Source: Eukaryota sp. TZLM1-RC (taxonomy: Eukaryota; Metamonada: BaSk clade). From it: DNA of 64,000 nucleotides. The notes under the pieces are model-generated. The model had not been told where the DNA came from. It was given only the letters and a program-made list of their open reading frames with translations, and did no database searches. The DNA lies in assembly GCA_040285825.1 (NCBI GenBank), contig JAUPSS010000002.1, forward strand, positions 2,170,001 to 2,234,000, given 5' to 3'. The translations under genes and the position numbers were made by a program. Of the stretch, positions 31,880-42,380 are shown one piece after another. Position 1 is the first letter of the stretch, and each line of letters starts with the position of its first letter.

Positions 31880-32667
31880 ATTGTCTTGTTTATTAAGATT
31901 AGGTTTGTGACGTTGTTTTCCACTACAAAATGAGTGGTAAATTTATTCAAATAAATTTATTGTCTTTGGAAAGTTCTGCATAAATACCCTCAAATATTTC
32001 AAAATGCTCCCTTGCCTCCTCCAGCCTTGCAAAGTAAATCAATCAGATAAGTGTATTAAGTAATAGGTAATAAAGCAATTGTAGATATTTGGAGAAAAAA
32101 TGAAATTCTGAGAATTTCAAATTCCCCAATACAATTTCTTTAAACTGTTGATCGGCCTTGATTAACTGCTTCCACAAAAGCAGTTCAGCCATGGTGTAAA
32201 AGGGGGGAGTTATGTACTTTGATTCGAGTAGCTTCACTTCTTTGTCTGTTACCTTCATAAGCAACCTACAATTCTGAATAGTCCAACTTATGTGTAAAAA
32301 ATTGTGAATTGATTCGTTTGAAAGCAGTAATTTTTGAGTTGATTTGTGTTGACAAATTAGTTAAATACCGAAGTGTGACAACTGTTCCAGTAACAGCGGC
32401 GCAAGAAGGCTTTTTAATAAAAATAAGGCACCATGCTTGAAAAACATTCCTATGTCCTATGTATTTTAACAATATTTTTTTTCATTTTTTAATTGATTAC
32501 TTTTTCAGCAATTTAATCAAATAAAGTTAATTACTTGAATTCATGACTGCCCCTATTTATTTTTTTATTTTATTGTAATTTATCTTTAGAGTTGTGTCTG
32601 TGACAGATACCATGTTGTTGGTAGCTTTCTTATTTAGTTGATTTTCATTAACGCCTATACATTTTGA
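31880..32667. other. Accessory DNA, no gene recognised
   Basis: Short minus-strand frames at 32043-32264 and 32266-32472 show no domain. Probably decayed mobile-element DNA between the Fanzor1 fragment and the LINE/LTR pair. Confidence 0.4.
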
Positions 32668-32746
32668 CGTCGTATTTTGTCTGAAGACCCTAATTCAGAT
32701 CCTGGCAATGGTAAAAAGCCACATATAATTCGTCGAATTGCCATTG
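32668..32746 (+). pseudogene. LINE reverse-transcriptase fragment, left half (copy F)
   Basis: The frame ends in KPHIIRRIAIG and continues, after removal of the LTR element and one ATTG duplication, into the right half at 36957. RRIAIG(E) followed by a Leu/Tyr-Arg segment is the 'RPIAxG...LYR' start of the reverse transcriptase domain in this kind of non-LTR element. Confidence 0.5.
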
Positions 32747-32827
32747 TGTTGCCTTAGGTTGCAAAAGTGGTTGAGATAAAGATAATTTATTTTCTATTCA
32801 TATTATAAAAGCCTTAGGGCGCCAACA
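32747..32827 (-). repeat. 3' LTR (81 bp)
   Basis: Differs from the partner at 36872-36952 in three positions only. Ends are the inverted pair TGTTG/CAACA. A TATAAAAG string occurs on the plus strand inside it. Confidence 0.85.
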
Positions 32828-32941
32828 CTGCTTCTTCCCCTTTTTCAAAGATAATAGGCTTATATAAATATGAATCTAAACTATATACGAATAACTAAAA
32901 AACTACAAATAATCTAAACTAATCTAAACTAAGAATTAGCA

Positions 32942-34261
32942 TCACTTCCTAATTCTAGTACTGCGTCTAGGCCTCTTGCAAGGCGTAGAGTTATTGGAGG
33001 TACTCTTACGTTGACTAGTAGTACGTTTTCCAATTTTCTTGTTATTCCTACTGAACAATTTGTAAGCTTCTGAATGTTTAACTGAATGGAGAGGCTCTTC
33101 TGTTGTCTCACCGCCAAACCATTGAACAGTACAGAAACTACCTGAGTCAGAATTATATTCTGAGAGGATTTTCTCTATAACATGTTTCTCAGCATCGCCT
33201 GCTGCGACTGCCTTAAGAAACTCGATATCCTGTGGGTTATCTGCGTTATAGATTTTGCAATCTTTCTTAGCAGCCTTTAATTCGCTGCCAGTGATAAGAT
33301 TCTTTAATAATAAAGTGGAGGTGGAAGGTTGGTCTATTACTAGAAAGGGTCCGTTCCAAGATCCATGTAATTTATTATTCTGTTTGGTTTTACGTAGGAC
33401 ATAGTCACCAATATTAAATACTATAGAGCGTGAATTAGTATTGTCTACTGAAATCGGAGTATTTAATGATTGATGTCGCTCTGCTTCTTCCCTTTTTTCT
33501 TGCAGACGAGTATGTTTCATTTTAATATCGTCTAATAAAGGTATATTGGAATCAAATTTTGATAAGTTTCCTAATATGTTTGCAGGGTCCGATCTTGGAC
33601 TAATCGAAGATCCGAACATTAGTTCGTAAGGTGTAAAACCTGTCTTTCTGCTTTTAGTGGAATTTATTAATAGTTGGGATATGGGTACATAAGTAGACCA
33701 ATTTCCATAATCATTAAAATCTATTAATTATTTCCTCAAGCATTGTAGTACGTCTCTATGTTTTCGTTCTACGAGTCCATTACTTTCGGAGTAGTGGGGT
33801 ATTGAGTTACTCATCTCAATAGCTAATCTATTACACACTATCTTAAAAGTCTCATTGGCGAACTCAGGACCATTATCGCTATGAATTAACATAGGTATGC
33901 CAAAAATTGCGCAAACGTTCCAAATCAAAGCGTCTGCGGTCTCTAAAGCATTGAGTTCCTTCAGAGGGACTAAAATTGAATATCCAGTAAAAGAATCTAC
34001 AAATACTAATAAGTATTTATTACCATCACTATCAGTATTCAGAGGTCCAATTGTGTCGACATTTAGACTAGCAAAAGGACGATATGCCCAAAGGGAACCT
34101 GTGGAAGGTGTTTTTATTCTTTTAACTGGTGCCGTTTTTTGACAAGTTGGGCATCTTTTGATGTGGTTTATGAGGTCCTTTCTCATATTAGGCCAGAAAA
34201 AGTCGCTTTTGGACAGTTTATGTAGACTGTCGTTTCTGCTGGGGTGGCCTGATTGAACCAA
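32942..34261 (-). pseudogene. Integrase with chromodomain-like C-terminus, one internal stop
   Basis: Two open stretches (33728-34261 and 32942-33619) are in the same frame and are separated only by a single TAA at 33728-33730; the text between continues the integrase. Order: HHCC zinc finger (HGLVQSGHPS...CPTCQ), RNase-H-like core with the Asp in NVDTIGP, the Asp in HSDNGPEF and the Glu in SNGLVERKHR, then KTGFTPYELMFG, the GDYVLR beta-barrel region, and VIEKILSEYNSDSG...VQWFGGETTEEPL, which resembles a chromodomain, and a basic tail. The catalytic triad is intact. A stop also lies just upstream of the first His in this frame, at the presumed deletion junction. Confidence 0.8.
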
Positions 34262-34718
34262 TCCATGACGTTACAGAATGTACAAAACTTAGATCCCTCC
34301 CGTTCATGATTTCTGGGACATATTTGTTTTGGGGAGTTCCTTTGGTTCCGCCTCCCGAGCGACGTTTAGCATCTGGACCAGATGGATGTGCTCCTCTAGA
34401 GGACGTTCTCATGGTCGAAAAGCCTAATGAAATATCATCTTCTCTTTCAGCTTGTTTTCTTAAAAGTTCCATGGTGTGCCTATTTCCTGTTGTCTGGCAC
34501 CAAGCTAAAAGATGTCTTCTGGTGGTCGAGATCAGGTCTAAGAAAGTTGTTCCTGTTAAAGGGTCCCAGAGATCTTCTCTTGTCCAATGGCTTGCCAGCT
34601 CCTTGGTAATGGCGAAATTATCTATACCCAAGAGAAACTATTCTGCAATAAGGGCGGCTGAGAGGGTTATTAAACCGCTGCTTCCCCTAATTGATGCAGA
34701 TATGGAGTGATCAACCAT
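34218..34718 (-). pseudogene. Continuation of the Gag-like frame after stop codons
   Basis: Same frame as the 689-residue protein, beyond a TAA and a TAG. It contains a charged segment with WTREDLWDPLTGTTFLDL and a basic Gly-rich stretch (KRRSGGGTKGTP). It overlaps the beginning of the integrase frame by 44 bp in another frame; the integrase lies in the +1 frame relative to it. Confidence 0.5.
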
Positions 34719-36788
34719 TTAACTGGTCATCCTCAGGACGTCTCCAAAATCTTCGACGAACCTTCCAAATTCATTGTCCGCATCTACTTTGTTGTGGATG
34801 TTTCTCCAATTTATACATGGTTTTGCTAGGGCAGAGCAAGCCTCATGATATGAGGTAAATTGTGTCCTGCGTAGCAGAAAAACCATTAGGTCAGCGTCTG
34901 AGAAGTCCGGTCTTAGAAGTCCTTGGCCTTGCCATCTAGAGATGAGATGGGGGTCGACCATGCTTGATAAGCCGGATGGACAAGTACTAATCATCATGCT
35001 TCTAAATAAGTCATAATGATGGATAGGAGGTCCCAGACGATTCGTCAGCTCTGGGTCGATCCTTAAGAGTGGCTGTTTCATGTCCCTGTCTATTTCTTCT
35101 CTGATGTGAGATGGGAGAGATAATAAGAGCTCAGGGATAATCTGGGTCTTTCCTTCACCAAAAATTTGCGTTGCTATCAACATAGCACGAGACCAATCAG
35201 ATTGACCAGGGGCTTGAAAACTTCTATTAGCTATCTTACGCCCGTATTTATCCCATGTTTGGAACTTGAGGAGGAAGGAGACGAGAGACATCTTGTTGAG
35301 TGGGTCCTTCTCGGATAAATGATGAGCTTTGTATTCAGCTGACCTAGGCTGAGAGTCCACATGTCTCTGAAGACTACTCGCTATACTCATGTCCAATATA
35401 TTTCTAGAGGCTTGGAGGTCTTCCAAACGGAGAGGATCATCAGAAGTAACTCTTCTACGAGGGGGTTGAGGAGGAGGTGTTTCATCTAAACTAGGTCCTC
35501 TCAACTCGACTTCGTCTTCTGATGCGCTAGTGAACATAGGTTGGGAGGAACTTGATGGTTCCTGAACCACTCTGGTAGGTCTGTTTACTCGTTCTGTTAC
35601 ATCTACTGTTGGGATGTGGTCAGGGAGTACGTCGATAGAACAGACTTGTACCGGTTGCTCTTTTTCCGATATAATGGGGGCAATTATAGGAAGTTTAGGT
35701 CTCTGGTGGAGCTCTGTTGATTGATCGCCCGTGACCAAGAACCTGAACTCCTTCTTCCTTGTTGTGGATTCCCCAAATTGCTGAATAAAGTTAATTGGGC
35801 GGCTCCTAAATGTGGATACGCTTGAACGTTCCGTAAGAATATTATTTAGGGCGTCCGCGTCAAAGAAGTCACTGACGGGTTCCAACTTACTTGGATTTAT
35901 GCTGTCTGCTTGTTCCATGTATTCTCTGAAACAAGTAGGAGCCCCGTCCTCTACCTCTGAGAAGTTATGGATGATCGTATCAAAGTACGAGTCCATCCAT
36001 GCCGGTAATTTGGTTTCCAGGATGTCGTCGGTATCGGTTCTGCTCCTTCGTTCGATGGCCAAGAACCTGATCCTTCTCCGGAACTGGTCCAAGTGAATGG
36101 CTTCCCAATCAGGCCTATCTTTGATAGGTTTTGCCAGAATCACATGGATTTCTCTATCCATACCGGTTATCCTAGGACGGCGTTCTGCCCCGCGTCCATA
36201 GGTTTCTCTACTCAAAGTGTCCAACGCGTTAATAAGTTCCCTTCTCTCATTTTGAGGGAATTCGTAGACTCTATTAGGGTCCCCTTTATGGCCCAGAGTC
36301 TGGAATCCCACATTTCTACCAGATTTTGTCATTTGCTTCCAAAGGGGAGGGAGCTGCTCGAACAAACAGTAATCTGTAGGTTCAAGGTGGGCTTCCGCGT
36401 CCTTTATTATCTGCTGGCGAAGCTCTTTCTCTTCATCGTCCATTTCTTCTAAAACGGACTGGAGTTCTTCGTAGTCCTTTAGAGCAGACGAAGTATCTGA
36501 GCTTAACCCAACATTTTCTTTAGGTGAGGAGGGGGGTGGTCCCGTTCCTGAAACCTTATCTGGTTTGTTGGACATGGAAGAGGCGGGAGGTGGTTCCGCG
36601 CCTGGTTCCATATCTTTCTCATGAGGAGGGGCGGAGGGTGGTCTCGAGCCCGAGTCCTCTTTTTTATTCGACTCTTCAGTCCTTACTGATGTTGTATGTA
36701 TGCTAGAAGCATCTCTGTCGTACTGTTGCATCTGTTCAATGTAAAAAATTTGACTAGAGTCAGTGTCCTGGCGAGGAGAGGCTGACAT
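34719..36788 (-). CDS. Gag-like protein of the LTR element
   Basis: A 689-residue frame from an ATG at 36786-36788, 84 bp inside the 5' LTR. It has an acidic, Pro/Ser-rich N-terminal third, a charged helical middle, and a helical C-terminal part. No CCHC zinc knuckle is seen. Identification as Gag rests on position (first frame after the 5' LTR) and composition. The frame continues without a shift down to 34218 but is interrupted by a TAA (34719) and a TAG (34638), so the original protein was probably longer. Confidence 0.55.
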   Translation of the reverse strand: MSASPRQDTDSSQIFYIEQMQQYDRDASSIHTTSVRTEESNKKEDSGSRPPSAPPHEKDMEPGAEPPPASSMSNKPDKVSGTGPPPSSPKENVGLSSDTSSALKDYEELQSVLEEMDDEEKELRQQIIKDAEAHLEPTDYCLFEQLPPLWKQMTKSGRNVGFQTLGHKGDPNRVYEFPQNERRELINALDTLSRETYGRGAERRPRITGMDREIHVILAKPIKDRPDWEAIHLDQFRRRIRFLAIERRSRTDTDDILETKLPAWMDSYFDTIIHNFSEVEDGAPTCFREYMEQADSINPSKLEPVSDFFDADALNNILTERSSVSTFRSRPINFIQQFGESTTRKKEFRFLVTGDQSTELHQRPKLPIIAPIISEKEQPVQVCSIDVLPDHIPTVDVTERVNRPTRVVQEPSSSSQPMFTSASEDEVELRGPSLDETPPPQPPRRRVTSDDPLRLEDLQASRNILDMSIASSLQRHVDSQPRSAEYKAHHLSEKDPLNKMSLVSFLLKFQTWDKYGRKIANRSFQAPGQSDWSRAMLIATQIFGEGKTQIIPELLLSLPSHIREEIDRDMKQPLLRIDPELTNRLGPPIHHYDLFRSMMISTCPSGLSSMVDPHLISRWQGQGLLRPDFSDADLMVFLLRRTQFTSYHEACSALAKPCINWRNIHNKVDADNEFGRFVEDFGDVLRMTS

Positions 36789-36871
36789 GATATCTGCTGA
36801 AGATATCCTCTGTTTGATTGCTGTAAGTTGTGTAAGCGGTATACCTATAACCTAATACGGCCAATAATTAT

Positions 36872-36952
36872 TGTTGCCTCAGGTTGCAAAAGTGGTTGAG
36901 ATAAAGATAATTTATTTTCTTCTCATATTATAAAAGCCTTAGGGCGCCAACA
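36872..36952 (-). repeat. 5' LTR (81 bp)
   Basis: Partner of the repeat at 32747-32827. Homology stops abruptly at TG and CA on both sides in both copies, so 81 bp is the full length and not a remnant of a longer LTR. Confidence 0.85.
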
Positions 36953-36956
36953 ATTG

Positions 36957-37138
36957 GCGAATCAATTACTCGTTCCTTTGCTTCAATTGTTTTATATCGT
37001 GTTGCTTCAAAGGCTGCCAAATTTTGGCCCCTTTTCAATTTCGAATTGAAACAATTGGTCTACTTCAGGGTGATAGGCGAAGTCGGTGGTGACCCAATAC
37101 GTATTGATGGTCTAGGCTGTTCGTTATGTGGCATGTAG
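36957..37138 (+). pseudogene. LINE reverse-transcriptase fragment, right half (copy F)
   Basis: The frame begins right after the target duplication with (G)ESITRSFASIVLYR and runs to VIGEVGGDPIRIDG before a TAG at 37136. In related LINE polymerases the same order occurs: RPIAxG, YR, then a GVGxPGG motif. The LTR element therefore landed between codons of a LINE relic. Confidence 0.5.
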
Positions 37139-37235
37139 TAGATTTAATGTAATATATTACGGCGAAATAGAATTCCCTCAACTTAACGTTGAACTAAATT
37201 AACTAAAATTCTAAAGTTATTAATACTTTTTAAAA

Positions 37236-37657
37236 CTAACATCGGCTGATTCGCGGTATGAAGATATAAAATTCTAAGTTGGTTTGTTTGTTTTCGTTGA
37301 AATCAATAAATTTGTATGAAAAAAAAAAGAATTTACAACTCTCACAATTGCAATGCTGTAAGACATTACATGTAGTAACTGGCTTCTTTTTCCGATAAAT
37401 GGATCTGGGTTTGTGTTTACTCAAAAGAATATCAACATATTCGAAACAAATCGGCAATTTGCTGAAGTGAACACTTCATTACTCATCAATACTTTCATCC
37501 GATTGTTTAGAAATTGAATTCCTCTATTTCTTCGAGTTGGTCTATGACATTTTATATTTTCAAAGCTGTTTTTACCATGAACACCCATTAGAATTAAAGT
37601 GTCTTTTGAATCCTTGTTCATTTTTGCACTCTTAAAATACAACAGACAATTGTACAT
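37236..37657 (-). pseudogene. Fanzor2-like fragment
   Basis: Two overlapping minus-strand frames. The first contains KDTLILMGVHGKNSFEN...HRPTRRNRG and LMSNEVFTSANC, corresponding to the Gly-turn segment and the RuvC-II/zinc start (DEYRTS..C) of the better Fanzor2 copies. The second, after a frameshift, contains KPRSIYRKKK...VLQHCNCESC, which lines up with KHRVPNPRPYRR...VLRHRYLTCKKC of the 50-kb copy. RuvC-I and RuvC-III are not preserved. Confidence 0.5.
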
Positions 37658-38022
37658 CCCCTAGAAATATGTCAATTAACAAAAAGCTTATCTGTATTGA
37701 AATTGTAAATTTGAAAGGTAAATGGTGTAAAAAGATCATAAAAAAGTTCGTCATGTTCATTGTTTCTAATATCATGTCGTTAAAATACACTTCAAAACTC
37801 ACTTCAGAAAATATGATATATTTTCAGGTGCAAGTCTTCTAAAACTCAAATAATTTCCATTCTAATCAATTAAAAAAATGTTATTCAATAGCCCAAAATT
37901 CGTAATATGAAATCATTGTAGACAGTGGCACTGCTTACCAAGCCAGCTTGTGTGTTTTTGTTAGTATATCTTCCATATCTGTTTTCTCAAAATAAACGTT
38001 AATGAAACGATTGATAAGTTTT

Positions 38023-38510
38023 TCACAATTTCAAATTGTTATCAAGATCAGCAAACATTACCGTTGCCATAGACTCGAAAGGTCCACTGAAGCCATCAGT
38101 TGGTAATTGAGGAAATAGTTTTGAAAGGTTTGTATAACTCAACGTATTGTTTAATTTTGGTTGTTGTAAAGAAGTTGTCAATCTATAAATTTCTTCACCA
38201 TAAACAGCGTCTTCCATGACTTGTGGAATTGCATCTCTTGGTTTTGACATTTGTTGTTCAAAGAAATATCAGAAATACAACATTTGAAGGATGAACAATT
38301 GATTTTACAGCTGTATGAATAGTTTTATGTGATCAAACTTGTCATTTTGAAACACCACAAAAGGTTTGAGACAAAGGATACCGTTATAAATACCGTATTG
38401 AATTAAGTTATTCAGACATGAAGCAGTGGTCAAACAATCAATAGGTAAAACATCAGTAAATTGGTCATAAAGTTCAACTTTCTTCTCATCGTATTAAATG
38501 ACTACAATTT
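38023..38510 (-). other. Degenerate open frames of unknown origin
   Basis: A 75-codon frame from an ATG at 38248-38250 (MSKPRDAIPQVMEDAVYGEE...) follows a second frame upstream (about 38310-38510, containing LPIDCLTTASCLNNLIQYG and LCLKPFVVFQNDKFD). Composition of both looks protein-like, yet they are separated by stops. No family recognised. It may be a broken gene or part of a mobile element. Confidence 0.3.
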
Positions 38511-38987
38511 CTCAATTCGATTGTTTACTTTTGGACATAGTTGAAGATTACGTCATGACGAATTTTGTAATGGTTTTATTTTCAAACTTTTACACATTTA
38601 ACTAATCACGTGAAGTGAATACCCAAAAACAAACTGCAATCTCTTCCTGTCATTCAATTTGAATTATTTGAATTGTGCAATAAACTGTCAACTTTCCAAA
38701 ACAATTTTGTTCCACTATGAGTCTTCATGTTCCTTCAGAATTCTCGTTTCACAGTACAAAAAGCAATCATCCCATGTTTTTATAATGTTCTTAATCATTA
38801 TTGATCTTGTAGCTCTATTGTGCATTTGTTTATAGTTCTAATGAATACAGATTATTATAAATGAAGAAACATTATTTCGCAAGTTGTGAACAGTCCATGT
38901 ACACTGCTGTTATGACAAATTGGGTTTGAGTGTAATATTCAACTATGCTTATGGATGATTCCAGTTTTTCATGTAAAAAATATTTTT

Positions 38988-39047
38988 ATTGAATTTGCAT
39001 GCTTAATTAAATTAACTCATAACTAATGGGACGACTATCATTGAACC
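38988..39047 (-). repeat. 60-bp block of element X, copy 3 (inverted partner at 42979-43038)
   Basis: Matches the reverse complement of 42979-43038 with two differences in 60 bases. On the minus strand it encodes the ending GSMIVVPLVMS and a stop. Upstream in this frame is QHKRIVDEKPP. Confidence 0.8.
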
Positions 39048-39773
39048 AGGAGGTTTTTCATCTACAATGCGTTTGTGCTGTTCTATTTGGCCTGAGAACG
39101 AGAAATTAATTAACAATGAAATGGATTTATTTTGCAATTGACCAATTCAGTGATTCTTGACATCTAATTCAGATGAAACATTGTAAAAATCCAAAACTTT
39201 TGAGGTATTCAACGAATTCTCCCAATCCTCAGATGATCTGAGTCAGATCCATGCGAGGCATGGAACTCGGAGAAATTGCTTATATTCCAATTCCTATGAA
39301 TATTGTTGGATATTCCGCAAATTCCGGAATCCTGTTGTAATTGAAATAAGAATTAACAATTTTTGTAAACAGAATGTGTGTTTTTCATTTGTGAGACGTA
39401 CGTACACCCTGTCGAACTCATGAAATTAAGATTTCTTTTATTGCTTATTTATTGAAACATACAAAAGGAATATATCCTTCCTTTTGCCCCATTGCCAACA
39501 ATTTTTTCACTGCTGTACGTTTTATTTAGTTGTAACTCACCTTCTTCAGTAATTTACTTAAGCTACATTGATTAGTATCTATTGGTCAATTTAACAAAAT
39601 ATTTTTTTTAAACCCCGAAATGAACTAGTTGTTCAATAACTTGAGAAAACTCAGAAAATTGATTTCATCTACTACTCAATCCTCAATAATTCCTCATCAG
39701 TCGTAATTAAATACACAGGAAAAGTTCCCTCAAACCTCAAAGTTCTTGAGGATGGCCAATGATTTCATAAGGA

Positions 39774-40082
39774 TTGTCCATTACACATATCTTTGACTTT
39801 CAATGTTTCCAGTATATGATTCTACAATTGTGGAACCTTCTATCCAAGTACATATTACTCGATTGGAACTGTTTATTGAACAAATATGGAAAGTTATGGA
39901 AAAAACAGCGTTGGGTCGAGGATCTAACGATTGAATTATTGGTCATGGACTGGAACTATGCTAAGTCAAAAAAAAGCTGCAATCTTCAGTCAGGTTACAT
40001 AATGAATTATAATCCGTCTATACAATCTTCTGATAATCTAAAAACAACAGAAGAAAGGAAAAGAGTTCTTCCAAAAGAATGA
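39774..40082 (+). other. Possible Fanzor2-like fragment
   Basis: A 102-codon frame. A segment ELLVMDWNYAKSKKSCN...GYIMN resembles the 'VVMGDW.....K...PT.G' stretch of the other Fanzor2 relics, preceded by a helical part with KYGKLWKKQRW. The conserved Gly is missing and no RuvC or zinc motif follows. Could equally be chance. Confidence 0.22.
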
Positions 40083-40378
40083 ACCATTCATACACAAGGA
40101 CTCTAAACTAAGAAGACTGAACGGTTGTTGAAAGAGATATGTAAAGAAAAATTGATTGGTCTTTGTATTGAAGAGTAGCAAGATCGAAACCTTTGGCCAA
40201 ATATGGGGTAAATACAAATATGATCAAGAAAACTGGTACAAAAACTATTTATTGACAGAGCACTCAACTTTTTATTACACTAAACACTGTAAAAAAACAA
40301 ATAAATAATAACTAGGCAACACAAGCAAAAAATTCCCGAAAAATAACCTAGTTCAAAAAAACTCAATCAAACCCCCAA

Positions 40379-41713
40379 TCAAACCTTATTTTTTTGTTCT
40401 TTAAAACCATGGACCTGTTTCCCTATGAAACGTAAAATGTTTTCACCCATCTTGCCAGAAACTGTTCTGTTGCCTTGAGCTCTTTCCTGCTCAAAGACAG
40501 TTTTGTGAATATTTCTTACCAATATTTTAAATTCGTCCTTGTCAATTACTCCTGAACGGTAAAATCTATTCATTTTATCCTTAATGTAGCCAAGCAATTC
40601 ATCACTAAATCGCCTTTCATCTGCCTTAGGATCTACCGCTGAACTTGAACTCAACTGCTGATCAAACACCCAATCACTATCATCAATTTTAGCAGGTGTT
40701 GCCCAATGATTAGTTGTTGGAGCTGGTCTGGGGGGTTCCCTTGCATATGGGGTTCTCTCGGCCAACGGAGTGACTTGCTTATCTTGCTTTGGTGTTCCCC
40801 ATGGTTGAGGTTTGGATTGAGAGGGAGAAATTGTCCTTGTGGGACTCGGATCAACTGGTGGAGGTCTAACAGGGTGAGAAGAAGAGCCAACAGTGGAGGG
40901 AATAGCTTCTTCAGGTTTGAACTTCAACTTAGCCAACCGTGACGGATGAATACCAGGAGGTGCACCAGAGGCCGCAGAAGGGGGAGGAGAAGGGCGTGAA
41001 GAAGGGCGTGAAGAAGGACGTGAAGAAGGACGTGAAGAAGGTGTTGTGGTGGTAGGTACTGTCTTGTCTGCCGTAAACTTAACCCTGTTGAGCCTTGATG
41101 GGTGAATACCAGGAGGGGCTTGGGTAACAGGGAATGATTGTTGAGGTTCTGGTGGTCTTGGTTCAGTACTGGCGACTCGTCTTTTATGTTGCCTGGCTGA
41201 GTCATCGTCCCGTGAACGTCTGGAACGGTCCCTAGGGTGGGAAGATGAGACAGAATGGTGTGAAGAGCGACTAGAGCGTTGTGAAGAACCCCAAGATTTA
41301 GAAGAATCTTGTGAAGAACCCCATGAGGATCTAGTAGAGGATCTACGACCACGATCCCTCCACGAGTTTCCGTTAGAGTTTGATGACTTTGCTTCTGGTG
41401 GCTTACCACGTGTAGTTGACTGTGTAGCTTGTTGGCCCCATGAAGATATGGGCTGGGAAGATGAGGTCCGTGATGAAGACGAACTGTGACTTCCCCAGGG
41501 TTCAGAAACTGGCCATAATTGAGAAGATGAATGAGTATTATTGGAAGAGTGGGAAGGGAGTGATGGAACACTGGTTGTTGATTTAGGGAAGCTATGGGTT
41601 CCCCATGCTGGTTTTGGACTTACATGACTGTGGCTTTGTTGTCCAGGGGAACGTAGTTCACCATCTTCAGGTGGAGACAACATCAAAATTGAAATTCCTT
41701 CTGTAGTTTTCAT
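40379..41713 (-). CDS. Low-complexity protein with C-terminal SRI-like domain
   Basis: 444 residues from an ATG at 41711-41713, ending in TGA. The first about 300 residues are Ser/Pro/Arg/His-rich with SR-type stretches and two similar blocks (PPGIHPSRLNRVKF and PPGIHPSRLAKLKF). A (SSRP) run from a 12-bp microsatellite lies near 40990-41040. The last about 85 residues (ELLGYIKDKMNRFY..GVIDKDEFKILVRNIHKTVFEQE...GENILRFIGKQV) resemble the SRI domain of SETD2, PHRF1 and SCAF1, which binds the phosphorylated C-terminal repeats of RNA polymerase II. A role in transcription-coupled RNA processing is inferred from SR plus SRI. Which member it is cannot be decided; no SET, RING or PHD domain is present. 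Confidence 0.55.
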   Translation of the reverse strand: MKTTEGISILMLSPPEDGELRSPGQQSHSHVSPKPAWGTHSFPKSTTSVPSLPSHSSNNTHSSSQLWPVSEPWGSHSSSSSRTSSSQPISSWGQQATQSTTRGKPPEAKSSNSNGNSWRDRGRRSSTRSSWGSSQDSSKSWGSSQRSSRSSHHSVSSSHPRDRSRRSRDDDSARQHKRRVASTEPRPPEPQQSFPVTQAPPGIHPSRLNRVKFTADKTVPTTTTPSSRPSSRPSSRPSSRPSPPPSAASGAPPGIHPSRLAKLKFKPEEAIPSTVGSSSHPVRPPPVDPSPTRTISPSQSKPQPWGTPKQDKQVTPLAERTPYAREPPRPAPTTNHWATPAKIDDSDWVFDQQLSSSSAVDPKADERRFSDELLGYIKDKMNRFYRSGVIDKDEFKILVRNIHKTVFEQERAQGNRTVSGKMGENILRFIGKQVHGFKEQKNKV

Positions 41714-41966
41714 TTGAAATGCATACTTTCTTCAAGCATCATTCAAACTTATTCCAAGCAGAGTTGCACCCTCAACGAAAGTGCGTTTTTTCGTCAGAGC
41801 TGCGTTTTTCTTTCAAATGAATATCCTAACTTTGGATGAAATTCTATACTATATGTAACAAGTAAACACATTGTAACAATAATATATTGTAAGACTAATG
41901 CACCAACAATAGATCAGTTCATTGCCTAACAAAATAGGACTCTCAATCTACTACTTCTTCTAACAG

Positions 41967-42239
41967 CTAACAGCAAACATTCAATACTTCAATACATTCT
42001 TCTGTCTTGTTGTCTTCTTCACAATCTTCTTCTTGAGGACCACTTGTCAGAAAATTATACACTGATATTAACTTGTCTACACGCTTCTCGGTGAGTCTAT
42101 TTCTACGCTTAGAATGAATCCAGTCATGTAGACTCCACAATCTCTCAACAGCAGAAGCAGACACAAATTGGGACACCACTCTTAATGCCTGTTTTTGAAG
42201 CTCAGGTGCGTCATAACCAAAGTGCTGCCACCAGATCAT
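41967..42239 (-). pseudogene. hAT transposase C-terminal dimerisation domain relic
   Basis: A 90-codon frame with IWWQHFGYDAPELQKQALRVVSQFVSASAVERLWS...IHSKRRNRL, the order of the hAT dimerisation region (W..., PxLxxxAxxxLS, SxxxERxWS, KRNRL). The catalytic RNase-H part that should precede it is absent. It lies about 140 bp from a BED-finger frame on the same strand, so the two are probably ends of one internally deleted hAT element. Confidence 0.65.
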
Positions 42240-42380
42240 AGCATTAAAATTTTCTTTCTCTTTAAATAAATGTATCTAATGGTTTTTTATAGGAGTACCT
42301 TCAGATATAAAAGAGAGCCGTTTCTTTGCAGAAGGAAATAGTGTGTTAAGCTGAGTATTTAAAGGTTTCATTATTGTTTT

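Larger units (their letters stand above)
32747..36952 (-). mobile_element. Ty3/gypsy-type (chromovirus-like) LTR retrotransposon with very short LTRs
   Basis: A 4,206-bp element with 81-bp terminal direct repeats that differ at three positions. Each begins TGTTGCC and ends GCCAACA. It is flanked by the 4-base duplication ATTG (32743-32746 and 36953-36956). Reading on the minus strand it carries a Gag-like frame and then an integrase with a C-terminal chromodomain-like segment, the Ty3/gypsy order. No protease, reverse transcriptase or RNase H motifs are found between them, so the element is a deletion derivative that would need proteins in trans. It is richer in GC than its flanks and inserted in a LINE reverse-transcriptase relic. 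Confidence 0.82.

Noticed and set aside
34306-36706. Several plus-strand frames over the LTR element
   Set aside because: They are antisense shadows of the Gag-like frame and contain no recognisable domain.
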